A stretch of DNA of 64,000 nucleotides from Bryoerythrophyllum caledonicum (lineage: Eukaryota > Streptophyta > Bryopsida > Pottiales > Pottiaceae). Positions 32,123 through 45,109 of the stretch are shown piece after piece. The notes beneath the pieces were generated by a model. It searched no databases. It saw only the letters and a program-made list of their open reading frames with translations, and had not been told where the DNA came from. Position numbers and translations under genes: made by a program. The stretch lies in NCBI GenBank assembly GCA_963971425.1, contig OZ020515.1, forward strand, positions 5,534,291-5,598,290, written 5' to 3'. Position 1 is the first letter of the stretch; every line of letters starts with the position of its first letter.

Positions 32123-35100
32123 CTATGCGTCTTGGCAGTAAAATTCCCAAGGATAGGAATTAAGTTCTTCCCTTGAACATACCTTCTCAAAGGAGACTGG
32201 CCAATAGTCAACTCCAGAACCATCAAATGAAACCTTAATCAAAGCTCTAAGATCCCAAAATGCATTTGGTGGCGTGGTGAGGTTTCGGCACCCAGATAAA
32301 TCCAAAAGTTCCAACGAGCTCAACGAAGCAAATGACTCCGGCAAGCCTTCAATTCCACATTCCTTCAAGTCAAGTAACCTCAAAGTTTCAAGGCCCCCAA
32401 ATGAATCTGGTAGCTTCTTCAAATTTGAACATCCCTTCATATCCAAACTCTCCAATGACCTCAAACTTCCAAAGGACTCCGGCAAGCCTTCAATTCCTAA
32501 GTCCCTGAGGAATAGGGTCCTCAAAGTTCCAAGGGCTCCAAATGAATGTGGTAGCCTCTTCACATTTGAACATCCATCCATATCCAAACTCTCCAATGAC
32601 CTCCAATAACCAAAGGACTCTGGCAAGCCATCAATTCCTGAGTTCTTCAACCTTAGGATCCTCAAAGCTCCAAGGGTTACAAATGAATCTACTAGATTCT
32701 TCAAATTTGAACATCCCTTCATATTCAAACTCTCCAATGAGCTCAAACTTCCAAAGCACTCCGGCAAGCCTTCAATTCCTGAGTTCTTCACACCTAGGAT
32801 CCTCAAAGCTCCAAGGGCTCCAAATGAATGTGGTAGCCTCTTCACATTTGAACATCCTCTCATATTCAAACTCTCCAATGACCTCAAATTTCCAAAGGAC
32901 TCCGGCAAGCCTTCAATTCCTGAGTTCCTGAGGAATAGGGTCCTCAAAGTTCCAAGGGCTCCAAATGAATGTGGTAGCTTCCTCACATTTGCACATCCCT
33001 CCATATCCAAACTCTTCAATGAGCTCAAACTTCCAAAGGACTTTGGCAAGCCTTCAATTCCTGAGTTCCTAAGGAATAGGGTCGTCAAAGTTCCAAGGGC
33101 TCCAAATGAATGTGGTAGCTTCTTCACATTTGCACATCCCTCCATGTCCAAACTCTCCAATGAGCTCAAACTTCCAAAGGACTTCGGCAAGCCTTCAATT
33201 CCTGAGTTCTTGAGGAATAGGGTCCTCAAAGTACCAAGGGCTACAAATGAATGTGGTAGCTTCTTCACATTTGCACATCCCTCCATATCCAAACTCTTCA
33301 ATGAGCTCAAACTTCCAAAGGACTCCGGCAAGCCTTCAATTCCTGAGTTCCTGAGGAATAGGGTCCTCAAAGTTCCAAGGGCTCCAAATGAATGTGGTAG
33401 CTTCTTTACATTTGCACATCCCTCCATATCCAAACTCTCCAATGAGCTCAAACTTCCAAACGACTTCGGCAAGCCTTCAATTCCTGAGTTCCTGAGGAAT
33501 AGGGTCCTCAAAGTTCCAAGGGCTCCAAATGAATGTGGTAGCTTCTTCACATTTGTACATCCCTCCATATCCAAACTCTCCAATGAGCTCAAATTTCCAA
33601 AGGACTCCGGCAAGCCTTCAATTCCTGAGTCCCTGAGGAATAGGGTCCTCAAAGTTCCAAGGGCTCCAAATGAATGTGGTAGCTTCTTCACATTTGCACA
33701 TCCCTCCATATCCAAACTCTCCAATGAGCTCAAACTTCCAAAGGACTTCGGCAAGCCTTCAATTCCTGAGTTCTTGAAACATAGGGTCCTCAAAGTTCCA
33801 AGGGCTCCAAATGAATGTGGTAGCTTCTTCACATTTGCACATCCCTCCATATCCAAACTCTTCAATGAGCTCAAATTTCCAAAGGACTCCGGCAAGCCTT
33901 CAATTCCTGAGTCCCTGAGGAATAGGGTCCTCAAAGTTCCAAGGGCTCCAAATGAATGTGGTAGCTTCTTCACATTTGCACATCCCTCCATGTCCAAACT
34001 CTCCAATGAGCTCAAACTTCCAAAGGACTTCGGCAAGCCTTCAATTCCTGAGTTCTTGAGGAATAGGGTCCTCAAAGTTCCAAGGGCTCCAAATGAATGT
34101 GGTAGCTTCTTCACATTTGCACATCCCTCCATATCCAAACTCTTCAATGAGCTCAAACTTCCAAAGGACTTCGGCAAGCCTTCAATTCCTGAGTTCATAA
34201 GGCTTAGGGTCGTCAACATTCCAAGGGCTCCAAATGAATCTGGTAGCTTCTTCACATTTGAACATCCTTTCATATCCAAACTCTCCAAGGAGCTCAAACT
34301 TCCAAAGGACTCCGGTAAGCCTTCGATTCTTGAGTTCTTTAGACCTAGGATCCTCAAAGTTCCAAGCGCTCCAAATGAATCTGGTAGATTCTTCACATTT
34401 GAACATCCCTTCAAATCCAAACCCTCCAATGACCTCAAACTTCCAAAGGACTTCGGCAAGCCTTCAATTCCTGAGTTCTTGAGACCTAGGATCCTCAAAG
34501 TTCCAAGGACTCCTAATGAAACTGGTAGCTTCTTCAAATTTGAACATCCCTTCATATCCAAACTCTCCAATGAGCTCAAACTTCTGAAGCACTCCGGCAA
34601 GCCTTCAATTCCAGAGTTCTTGAGACCTAGGATCCTCAAAGTTCCAAGGACTCCAAATGAATCTGGTAGCTTCTTCAAATTTGAACATCCCTCCATATCC
34701 AATCTCTCCAATGAGCTCAAACTTCCAAAGGACTCCGGCAGGCCTTCAATTCCTGAGTTCATAAGGCTTAGGGTCGTCAACGTCCCAAGGTCTCCAAATG
34801 AATGTGGTAGCTTGATCAGATTAAAACATCCCTCCATATCCAAACTCTCCAATGAGCTCAAATTTCCAAAGGACTCCGGCAAGCCTTCAATTCCTGAGTC
34901 CCTGAGAAATAGGGTCCTCAAAGTTCCTAGGTCTCCAAATGAATGTGGTAACTTCATCACATTTGAACATCCCTTCATATTCAAACTCTCTAAGGACCTC
35001 AAACTTCCAAAGGAATCCGACAAGCCTTCAATTCCTGAGTTTGTAAGGCTTAGGGTCGTCAGCATTCCAAGGTCTCCAAATGAATGTGGTAGCTTCTTCA

Positions 35101-38100
35101 CATTTGAACATCCTTCCATATCCAAACTCTCCAAGGAGCTCAAACTTCCAAAGGACTCCGGCAAGCCTTCAATTCCTGAGTCCCTGAGAAATAGGGTCCT
35201 CAAAGTTCCAAGGGCACCAAATGAATGTGGTAGCTTCTTCACATTTGAACATCCCTCCATATCCAAACTCTCCAATGAGCTCAAACTTCCAAAGGACTCC
35301 GGCAAGTCTTCAATTCCTGAGTTCATAAGGTTTAGGGTCGTCAACATTCCAAGGGCTTCAAATGAATCTGGGAGCTTCTTCAGATTTGAACATCCTTTCA
35401 TATCCAAACTCTCCAATGAGCTCAAATTTCCAAAGGACTCCGGCAAGCCTTCAATTCCTGAGTTCTTCAGACCTAGGGTCCTCAAAGTTCCAAGGGCTCC
35501 AAATGAATCTGGGAGCTTCTTCAGATTTGAACATCCCTCCATATCCAAACTCTCCAACGAGCTCAAATTTCCAAAGGACCCCGGCAAGCCATCAATTCCA
35601 GAGTTCTTCAGACCTAGGATCCTCAAAGCTCCAAGGGCTCCAAATGAATTCGGTAGCAAACATAACTGTTTAGTCCAACTCAAATTCAATATTGCCAACT
35701 TGCTCGCATTTCCAATGGACTCACACAAAGCCCGACAATTACAATCTTCTAAATCCAAGATCACCAACTCACTATTCTTAGGGATTGGAAGCAAACTTGC
35801 TATTGTAGTTCCTGAATATTGTTTCCAAGAAATCCACTTCAAGTTACTTGGAAGGGACAATTTTGTCATTGTAGTAAACAAATAACTCATTATGCGCAAC
35901 TCTTTCAAACCAGATAAATCAAGTCCAATTGAAGGATTTTCCATCCACTCGTTTGAAGCCTCAATGATGACCAAGGTCTGCAAGAACTTGGGCAAATTCT
36001 GCACATTCAAACATACTACAATCAAATGGAAATAGAGCTTTAGAAACAATTGCAATGAAGAGAAACCCCACGAACACTATTTTATCAATACATGCATGTG
36101 ATGGATTAACATAACAACTGAAAGTACTATAATCATGGTATGGATTAAGTACACACCAATCAATCATGAAGCCATAATCAATAAGCAATATTAAAATAAA
36201 TTTCTGCTATCTAAGAGAGTAAATCTCCTTAACTACATTCACAACTGAGTAGAACAAATTCCATCCTTACAATCTAAGGTTCAAATACAAATGTATCTTA
36301 ACAATGATTAACATACCTCACTATTCCTTAACAACTTTGAAGAATCCGGTTCCCATAGGCGTCTTGTCACTCCCTCTCTTGCTTCTTCCTTCTTGACAAT
36401 TGCACGTCCCATGTCCCGCAAGTGGTCATGCATGCTAAAACATCCATTTTGATCCACTTCCACCAATGCCTTTTCCACAAGGCTTCGAACTCCTAGTGGG
36501 GCAAACAACCCTTGAGACTTCCAAACTTCAATGGCCAAATCTTTTGGCTCCCCAAGTAGAGCACAAGCAATATCCAAAAACATCTCTTTATGTTGTGCTT
36601 GTAAAGCATCATAGCTTATCCGAAGGCACTCAAAAATCATCCCCTCATCCACAATAGAGCCACATTCAAGTTTCATCAACACATCTTTCCATATATCCAT
36701 GTCCTCCTCCTCTTTCAAAAGAGCTCCACAAACTTTTAGAACCAATGGAACTCCACCACATCCTTTGGTGATACATGACACCAATTCTTCAAGCTCTTGG
36801 TCAATTTGGACGTTACTCCCACATGCATAAGAAGTAAATAGTCCTCTAGAATCCTTATAGTCCAGCCGTTGGACATCATGGACATACACCTCACTAGTCA
36901 CATCAAATGACTTTGCATTCTCAAATAGACGCTTATTACGAGATGTGATGATGCACATGCTTCCACCTGATAACATCTTGTGGGATACCAAGAATTCCAT
37001 TCCAACTTTCTCAGAGACATCATCCAACACCACAAGGAACTTCTTCATGCATAATCTCTCCTCAAGAACAACTTTACCCCTTGATTTGTCTTCAATTCCA
37101 CTTAATTCACTCCTACACAAGTCCTTCAAAATGCGGCTTTGCACATTCGCTTCGCCACCTAGCATCACCTTGTCTGTCACATCTTCAACAAAAGTACTTG
37201 CTGCAAACCTTGAACTCATACGATTAAATAACTCCCTTGCTAGGGTTGACTTCCCGATTCCACCCACTCCCCATAGCCCCAACACCAAAACGTTCTTCTT
37301 TTCCTCAAGTCTCTGAATGATCTCTTGTGCTACTATATCAACCCCAATGACATGTTCTCCAACATACAATGGAAGTGGCTTATTGGCCCATTCAAATATC
37401 CTTCCCACAATTCCATTCACGACATCTTTCTCCAACCTGCAAATCAAAATCATCATATCAAATCCATAGTGAAATATCAAATGGGCGCATTGAATCCCAC
37501 CTCATCCTTTAAACACTTCTCACCTTTTATCTCCTTCATTATACTCCCAACCATTCAATTTTGAGGCTCTCTCCAAATCCTTCCTCCATTGTTCAATGAG
37601 AGTCGCATCGTGTCTTTCCTTCAACTTTGCATATCCACTTGCCAACCGACCTTTCTCCGGAAACCGCACTTCGCAAGGCTCAATTTTGTAGAACACCGGA
37701 AGAACTTTCACACCAGGAGTCTCCAAAATGACATGTAGTTCTCTCAAACACCACTCCGATTGCGCATAATCCTCCGAAAAGATGACAACTACAATTGGTG
37801 TTGTCTTTATGGCATGCTCAATACATGTCCAAGAGTCTTCACCCTTATCAATGGATACACAATCAAGAAACGGCCGCAACCCAGCATACTCCAAGCCATC
37901 ATATAAATACCCCACAAAGCCGGTCTTTGTGTCGGGGCCCCGATGACTAATGAAAACATCATAGTTCTCAAATACTTCTCAAGACAACAAAAGATTGAAG
38001 ATTAGTTTCAATGTCACACCAATTCAACTTCAACACTCACATGTCTAAGATGACTTCAAGGCATTGATACCAAGAGGTTAGGCCTAGTTTCCAAAATAAA

Positions 38101-38451
38101 TAAGTAAATTGGCCCTACACATCTTTGTATCTATAATTAGCTCAAGGAGATAAAAATGGCAGCTAAAAAGGATGGGACTACCCTTCTTCACTTTCAAAGG
38201 CAACTAAGACTAGCTCTACATTAAATTCAAAGACTATGATATCTCTCCATACCTAAATAGGATTCTTATCCTTTCACCAAGCTACTCAATCAATACAAAA
38301 GGTATTGAGTGAGGAAAGCGTAGTACAATAAACCTAAAAATTGGTATCCTATTGAAACCCAAAGTGATAATACAAGAAAAATGGAAAGTTCAACAATTCC
38401 CATACCTTCTCTTGTACAAAACATTTGCGAGGGCCTAACATCACTCGCCAT
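32123..38451 (-). CDS. TIR-NBS-LRR immune receptor, 4 coding exons, apparently intact
   Basis: Exons 38451-38406, 37977-37524, 37436-36317 and 35998-32123, all GT-AG and in phase, give about 1,831 residues. TIR (about 19-160): YDVFISHRGPDTK and SEWCLREL, with the glutamate used by plant TIR NADases. NB-ARC: P-loop GVGGIGKST (223-231), kinase-2 FLVVLDD (300-306), RNBS-B CIITSR, GVPL (395-398), RNBS-D KEMFLDIACALL and MHD (502-504). LRR: an N-terminal part, then 24 units of 47 residues (658-1785), then a short tail. No stops or frameshifts. Role of the family: intracellular pathogen recognition, with TIR-made nucleotide signals triggering defence. The start is MASDVRPSQM, the first ATG after an acceptor at 38481. 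If the donor at 32182 is used, the C-terminus would differ. A broken paralogue lies at 61.2-63.1 kb. Confidence 0.92.
32264..35647 (-). repeat. 141-bp tandem repeat, 24 copies, encoding double LRRs
   Basis: Each 141-bp unit encodes 47 residues, that is two leucine-rich repeats: one of type LGTLRTLFLRDSGIEGLP and one of type LSSLESLDMEGCSNVKKLP. Units 11 to 20 are almost identical; the outer units, above all 1, 22, 23 and 24, are more diverged. The antisense strand is open for 913 codons over the array, a by-product of the codon pattern. Confidence 0.95.
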
Positions 38452-40148
38452 GGCTGCCGTCACACCAAGACTAGCGTTGCACTGCAATCAATAAGAAAAT
38501 AGAAATAAATAGACAATATTGACAAGAAATCAAACAATCCTATGATTATCCAACCCCACCTAAACCATGCACTTCATTCTAGATGGAAATCATCATTTGA
38601 GACATGAGCTACTATTGTCAAGAGAATTCAAACATGGTCAAAAATAGGAATGGACATGTGATAAAAACTCAAAGAATTGGCTTACCCTTTTCTACACTAC
38701 TTTTGGCACCAAGCCAATCCCGTTTGCAATGACAACTACTTCAAAGAGCATGAGCACATTTCTCTTCCAATGCCATGCTTGTCTGACACACCAACGTTGT
38801 CTTCATGATTTTTAGAATGAGAACAAACTCATAAAACTTGGAGGCAATAAATGCAACAACCACCATCCAAGAACCTGGAAGCAACCCAAACTTTAAGAAT
38901 CTAATTCTCATGATAATCTCAAATTCGATTGGATATGCAAAATAATGAAGTTCAAATATTTAATTTGGCAACACTAGTAACAAAAATAGTAACGAGAATA
39001 TCACCATATACATAGTTCTACGACACACATTTGATAATGACAAGAATTATGTTATTTCAACCCCCATATAAGAGAAAGAACACACTTCTAAAAGCTAATC
39101 TACAAATAGGCCTACAAAAGCTTGAAAAGACTTCATGAAACCCTAACCTAGACCATATTCTTGACCACATAAACCAGTAAATATTGATACCAAAGTCATC
39201 ACCCACATGACATCAAGCATGTCAACAAGTGCCTCAAAAACCTCACCATTGCTTAGAGAACACACCAAGTAAAAAAGAAGATAAGTGGAGTAAAGAGTAG
39301 GGTGTCACTTCTAAATTGTCCTCATAATAAAGACTTGGACAATTGGTGTTTAATGCCATAGTTTCCTTTGACCATTTCACACCGCCAACATTGCAATATT
39401 GCCAAATCTAGTGTAAATTATACGAAAGAAAGAGAAATCCATCAGTGTAGCCGTTCATTGTTGGATCTTGAGCTAGATGAATAAATCACATGCTCACTAG
39501 AGATGCAACACATTTAAAACAATTGTACAAGAGTTCCAAAATTTGCCAATGCACATTCTAAATTTTTTTGTGAGCTCAATTAATAATCAAATCAGAACCC
39601 AAACAATCAATAAGAAGGTTGATACCACATTTTGCTGAAGAATGAATGAAATAATGAAAGTAAAAGTATCCAATTTTAAAGTCATGAAAAAGCATCATTT
39701 CTTTTACCTTGCTGGACTCTATGTAAAAATGGGATTCAAATTGTCTTCTACACTTAAGACAAGATCCACCTTTGACAATCTCAAAGTAAACTATCTTATT
39801 TATTTGTAGTAAAAATCTAAACGTCCATAGAAGCTTCCAGCCGCAAATTGCACTTGTAAAAGCATAACGCCTTTCCTTTTTCTTTTTTTTTAGAAGTTCA
39901 CATATTCCCATGTGCCACTGCTATGCTAGATATCTAATAAACAATCAGATATTTAAAGAGAAACAAGAATTAACTGACAAGCATCCATCCAAAAGACTTT
40001 TGAAAGCTACAAAGGATGTGGACACAAAAAATCATCACTACATTCAAGAGCTCAAGCAAAAAAACCTCACCATCATCAAAAGAGAAACACCGAAAACCTA
40101 GATCGGAAGATATCCAGGATAAATAGTTACGGTGTTTGTAGGACATAC
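38452..40148. other. upstream region or first intron of the TNL gene; no other gene seen
   Basis: AT-rich. A good acceptor, TTGATTGCAG, precedes the TNL start exon at 38481, so a non-coding 5' exon must lie upstream. Nothing else in the stretch looks like an exon or an RNA gene. Confidence 0.45.
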
Positions 40149-42360
40149 CATGTTTGCCAACCCTGCATCTGCAACCACAACAAAGAAGATCAGTATACGA
40201 ATCACAATCTCCATAAGAGAAAAAGTCACAGCAACTCCCTCCTCACCAATACGATTCCTACCATTGTCATGCAACAGAGAGCAAACCCACTAGATGATAA
40301 GTTCTGCAATCTAAACCTCCAAACAAGCATCCATGTAAACTTCACCCAGCATCCCAACTTCACAACATGAATACGGTCAAACACCCAATCCATGAATTCA
40401 ACAAGGAACTCGCACAGCATAGCATATCAAACTCTTACAAAACACCAACTCAAGAACACGAGATATGACTTACAATCTAGTGATAGTGCGGAAAAGTCAT
40501 CATTCACATGTTTCTGCACCTCGCATGGCAAAAGGAAAACCAATCTGCTATTTCCACATCTCACATGAGAGGCAGATACAAACAAACACTTCCAAAACTG
40601 ACTGACAAGCAAAGCCTATCTAAAAAGCTTTCACAACCCCGCACATGAGAAGCCCAAACCCTAACCATCTCAATTTGTGAAACAGGAGAACGAACATACG
40701 AACATCATCACCGACACTCAACAGACAACCTCAGCATCGCCAAAACAGCAACACCGACAAACTGAAAAGAAGATAACTGGAGTAATGGTTAGGGACGTAC
40801 CACACTCGCCAGTTGCTCCACTTCTGCAACCACAACAACAGATATCAGTGCAGAAACCACGATCTGAACGAAAAGAAAGACCAAAGAAACTCCCTCTTCA
40901 CCGACAGACCATTGCACCTAAAATCCATCTCAAAAAAAAAAGCTAGAAAACCCACCAAACATACCCTACCATGAAAACCCTAGAACAAAGCATCCACGTC
41001 CACTTCACCAGGCCATCCATCAATCCAACGAGGAACAATTCATACCATAACTACACTCACACGAAAGCTTAAGAAGAAGCTGACCATGGTACCGACAAGT
41101 CACGGTCGACGACTCACCTGAAGTTTCTGGAAGAAGCGAAGTTGTGGCAGTTCAAGTGAGAGGATAGCGATGTGCGAGAGAAGGTGAGGGACGCAGAAGG
41201 CGGAGCTGCAACCTCAGGAAAGACGATGTTCTGTGATGGAAAGTGACCGAGTGTGCAAATAGTTCGAATGAAGCATACTTGAGACTACGTACTGCACAAA
41301 AACAACCGTACGAGTGGTTTAGATGATGTTCAACGTAGTCTATGAATTTAGTGGATTATGCAAGGCAACGTCTAGCTCAGAGGTACACTTGGGTTTTGTC
41401 GGTCACCAGGCTTGACCGGCTCTAGAGGACGTCGGTTCGTAGTCTCCAGTGACCGTGGGTGCATTAATGTTATGTGTCCAGTAAAAGCAAGAAGGAATAC
41501 TGAAGGTCCACTTGAAAGAAGTGACTCACAATCTAGTGATTTACAATCTAGTGATATCTAGTGACTACACCTTGCATGGCAGAAGGAAAACCAGTTTGTT
41601 GTTTCCACATCTCACATGAGAAGAAGATACAAACAAGCACTTCCAAAACCAACTGACCAGCAAAGCGTCCGAGAGCCTATCCAAAAAGCTTTCATAACTC
41701 CACACATGAGAAGCCCAAACCCTAACCATCTCAATTTGTGAAACAGGAGAACGAACATACGAACATCATCACCGACGTGTAAGCAAACTCAACCAGACAA
41801 ACTCAGCGTCGCCAAAACAGCAACACCGACAAACTGAAAAGAAGACAACTGGAGTAATGGTTAGGGACGTACCACACTCGCCAGTTGCTCCACTTCTGCA
41901 ACCACAACAACAGATATCAGTGCAGAAATCACGATCTGAACGAAAAGAAAGACCAAAGAAACTCCCTCTTCACCGACACAGACCGTTGCACCTAAAATCC
42001 ATCTCAAAAAAAAAGCTAGAAAACCCACCAAACATACCCTACCATGAAAACCCAGGAACAAACCATCCACGTCCACTTCACCAGGCCATCCATCAATCCA
42101 ACCAGAGACAACCCAAACCACAAGTTACTACACACAACCCAAACCACAAGTTACTACACACAACCCAAACCACAAGTTACTACACTCACACGAAAGCTTA
42201 AGAAGAAGCTGACAATGGTACCGACAAGCCACGGTCGACGACTCACCTGAAGTTTCTGGAAGAAGCGAAGCTATGGCAGTTCAAGTGAGAGGATGGCGAT
42301 CTGCGAGAGAAGACGGAGCTGCAACCGCAAGAAAGACGATGTTCTGTGAAGGAAAGTGAA
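40149..42360 (-). promoter_or_regulatory. putative 5' leader exons of the TNL transcript, locally duplicated
   Basis: Minus-strand small exons follow the same strong acceptor, TTGTTGTGGTTGCAG: 40168-40149 (20 bp, donor GTATGT), 40823-40801 (23 bp, donor GTACGT) and 41895-41873 (23 bp). Upstream of the last two are C/T-rich stretches ending CCAGAAACTTCAG before donor GTGAGT (border 41118 and 42247), as in plant 5' untranslated exons. They have no long open frame and lie upstream of the TNL acceptor at 38481 in the same direction. Link to that gene is inference; they could also belong to an unseen non-coding transcript. Confidence 0.45.
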
Positions 42361-42650
42361 AGAGTGTGCAAATAGTTCGATGGAAGCGTACTTGAGACTG
42401 GGTACGGCACAAAAGCAACTGTACGATGGGTATAGATGATGTTCGACGTAGTCTATGAATTTCGTGGATTATGCAGGGGAAAGTCTAGGTCTGAGGTACA
42501 CTTGGGTTTGTTAGGCGCCAGGCTTGACCGGGTCTGGAGGCGTTGGCTCGCGGTCTCCGGTGACCGTGGGTGCATTATTGTCATGCGTCCAGTGAAGTCA
42601 AGAAGGAGTATTGAAGGTCCACTTCAAACCGGCAAGTCTAGTAATTTAAG
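40470..42650. repeat. direct tandem duplication of about 1.07 kb
   Basis: Copy A (about 40470-41540) and copy B (about 41541-42650) match almost throughout: for example GAAACAGGAGAACGAACATA at 40679 and 41741, and GAAGGTCCACTT at 41500 and 42613. Copy B lacks some segments and has gained a 26-bp tandem repeat. A third, shorter relative of its first part lies at about 40.05-40.47 kb. Confidence 0.9.
42108..42185. repeat. 26-bp tandem repeat, 3 copies
   Basis: Unit AACCCAAACCACAAGTTACT plus ACACAC, three nearly perfect copies, present only in copy B of the local duplication, so it arose after that duplication. Confidence 0.9.
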
Positions 42651-42994
42651 CCCCCCTAAAACCGACTGGTTTAGGAATGTGCATATATGGAGAGAGGAGA
42701 TATTTATAGTAATAATTTTTAATGATAGCCAGTAGAATTACAATTCCAACCCAAGTAATTTCATTTTTTCTGATGAAAACTGAATTAGTTTGGAATTTTC
42801 ATATTGTGGTGCCAGGTTTAGTGGGTGGCCAGCAATAGGTACCCCGTAACCAATGACCGAAAGTTAGGGTCTTGACTAATAGCAAACCTCCGTTTCAAGG
42901 TGAGTTGGTGGTAATGGGATGGAAGAGGGTTGGATATACCCCAATTTTATAGGCGTTGGCTATGGGTTTTTGTTGGTTATGAGGGGGCTTACCT
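42648..42994 (+). mobile_element. TA-target MITE, copy 1
   Basis: About 350 bp, non-coding. The family has ends AGGTAAGCC...GGCTTACCT and inner words GAGAGAGGAGATA and ATAGGCGTTGGCTATGG. Here the left end is worn (TTTAAGCCCCCC); the right end GGCTTACCT is followed by TA. No coding capacity, so it depends on a transposase elsewhere. Confidence 0.8.
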
Positions 42995-43104
42995 TATATT
43001 ACCCAAAACATGGTCAAGCTTGATGTAACCCTTAGAAGCTGAAGCTGAGTGGCTTATTTGCTCTAACACCAAATGACCTGTACTAGAATGAACTCATTCG
43101 ATTC

Positions 43105-43375
43105 GACAGGACATCCCCCACTCTCAGACTTACCGGGTGCGGGACGAGGTGGTAGGGCCAAAACCTGGCCCCTATTTTATTTTTGAATGGGGACCTAAAT
43201 TTAGCCTAAGGGGGACCTATAGACAAAATTGGGGCCATAGGCCCCAATTTAGTTTTTAAAAAAGCCAAAAAAAGCCTTTGACCCCCCCCCAAAATGGGAG
43301 GGCCAGAAAAATGAGCCCATGCAATTAAGACGAGGGCCCACCTCGGGTAAGTCCGAGCGTGGGGGATGTCTTGTC
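43105..43375. mobile_element. about 270-bp MITE with 33-bp inverted ends
   Basis: The left end GACAGGACATCCCCCACTCT continues as CAGACTTACC; the right end read in reverse is GACAAGACATCCCCCACGCT, then CGGACTTACC. Inner part: GGGGACCTA words and CCCC runs. Single copy in the window. No clear target duplication. Confidence 0.75.
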
Positions 43376-43699
43376 CGCGCCGAACTCATTGTTGTTGCAT
43401 TCAAAGTTACAAACACCACTGCATTTGTCGCTCACTTTGTGGCACTCATCGTCTTGATATGTATAACTAATAATCATCCTCCAAGAATTGCAACAATTGA
43501 AGCGGTATTAATGAAATGATTGACCAGCATTTTTTAATGCTTCTAAACAGTAGTAAAAACTCCGGCCTTCAAGAAGGTCGGCGTGAATAAAGTATCTGTT
43601 CGTTCCATTCACTATATCAATGCCCAGAAGACAAGGATAAGTGGTTGGGAACTACTTCCCTCTTTCGAGGGTAGACACTATGGAAAGTAGTAAGTGAAC

Positions 43700-43732
43700 T
43701 AAGCGTTTTTTTTTTTTTTTTTTTTTTTTCGT
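43700..43732. repeat. homopolymer T tract
   Basis: A run of more than 20 T. On the minus strand this is an A-tail-like tract; no retroelement body is visible upstream of it on that strand. Confidence 0.6.
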
Positions 43733-43866
43733 AGTTGCAATACAAAAATAAAAGCTTGAAGAAAGAAGAAGTTCAACTAAAGCTCAAAGGCTAATTGTAC
43801 CAAGTGAACTAAGCGTTTTAGATAATATAGGAATTGATGTTTGGTGATAAAGCTATTAGGAGTAAT

Positions 43867-44172
43867 TTAAGGGAGGTGTAGGAATCTAAGCGTTCTCTGC
43901 ATCATGTCTCCGACTTGGGCCGATAGCTGTTCTTCTGATAATTCCTTCGGATGTCCAAGAAGCCAACGGTTATGACCCCAATGTGTTGCGCCCTCCTTGG
44001 GTGGTATCGGGTTGGCGATTAGGCCCCATAGTTGGTCTTGATTGGGTCCTTCATAAGTTGCTTCAAAGTAACGAATTGGTCCTTCAGCCTCGGTCCTTCC
44101 GACCCATAGAAATTGGCTTAATACTCGTGCTTGACCTCGAATGAGATCTCCAATGAACCTCACTTGAGCTCT
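43867..44172 (-). CDS. partial ORF of unknown family, last exon of a lost gene
   Basis: About 100 codons of protein-like sequence (DLIRGQARVLSQFLWVGR, YFEATYEGPNQDQLWGL, HWGHNRWLLGHPKELSEEQL), ending at a TAA at 43867. The frame continues a few codons above the first ATG, so the start is not fixed. No domain recognised, and no neighbouring exon can be joined with confidence. It may be a transposon remnant or the 3' exon of a decayed gene. Confidence 0.4.
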   Translation of the reverse strand, partial: RAQVRFIGDLIRGQARVLSQFLWVGRTEAEGPIRYFEATYEGPNQDQLWGLIANPIPPKEGATHWGHNRWLLGHPKELSEEQLSAQVGDMMQRTLRFLHLP

Positions 44173-44245
44173 GTTAGTGGCACAATGCTTCTAAACACAT
44201 TATGATCGATATGCGTGGACATTGATTCCGGACGTGCTCTTTAAC

Positions 44246-44940
44246 TTAACCCCTAACGGACCGGGCCTTGTGCTTCACAAAAACCACCCCAAGACTGCCA
44301 CTTTGACATGAGATATTATTAGACTATTTAAAACATTCATTTATTATTTTCAACCGTAGGATCTTTAAGATAATTGTTAGAAGAAGACACCCTAAAAATT
44401 TGACCGTGCAGATTGCTAGATACATGCATTGAAGAGGGCAAAATTGTTTTTTTCCATTGTGCCTAGACACGGCCAATGTACTTTGACTCAAGATAATGGT
44501 ATATTTTCCAACTACACATTGCATAAGCTCAATAGATCTATGTTCTACCTTGTGTTGGGTCATTGCACGCCAAAAATCACAAGTACTGGAGGTGTTTACG
44601 AGAAGAAAAATGGAATTGCAATGACTAGGGGTATAGAAAGTGCCCTTTACTTAGGAAAGAAATTTTATTTTTTAACTAGAGAAATAATTGTTGAATCAGA
44701 AATCCGAACGGTGGATAGAATTATCATGACTAATTCTAACAAAAAAAATAAAAAATAAAATGAAATTCTTAATTTCTTTGCATTTTTAAGTGAAAACAAT
44801 GAAGGTTGCCAAGAACTTTCCTTCACTACTACCCATCTCAAAAAAGTGCAATTGTCAACTCTACAATAGCACTATTCATTTGTATAGTACCTTGCCAAGG
44901 TGCCAAAATAAACATGCTTCTTATGTTTGAAGCACTAAAA
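44246..44940. repeat. dispersed repeat, copy 1 (start TTAACCCCTAAC)
   Basis: Similar along most of its length to 53395-54045 (shared words: GTAGGATCTTTAAG, TACTTTGACTCAA, ATAATGGTATATTTT, GCACGCCAAAAATCACAAGT). Starts with TTAACCCCTAA, like the 950-bp family below. Non-coding. Confidence 0.65.
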
Positions 44941-45109
44941 CCTTTTCTCTGTAAGTCAAAAAAAAAAAAAAAATCCTCCAGAAATAACCCGTGTTTCTAT
45001 TCTCAATAAAAAAATTCAAGAAGTTATCTTCGAAAATGAATTTTAAGGAACTTGCCCAAAATTGATTTGTACCCCGCAGGTACAAATGATCTTTAGGGAT
45101 TAATCCCAC

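Noticed and set aside
33144-35885. 913-codon open frame on the plus strand
   Set aside because: It is antisense to the TNL leucine-rich repeats. The 141-bp unit is a multiple of three, so an open antisense frame is copied with it. It has no recognisable domain.
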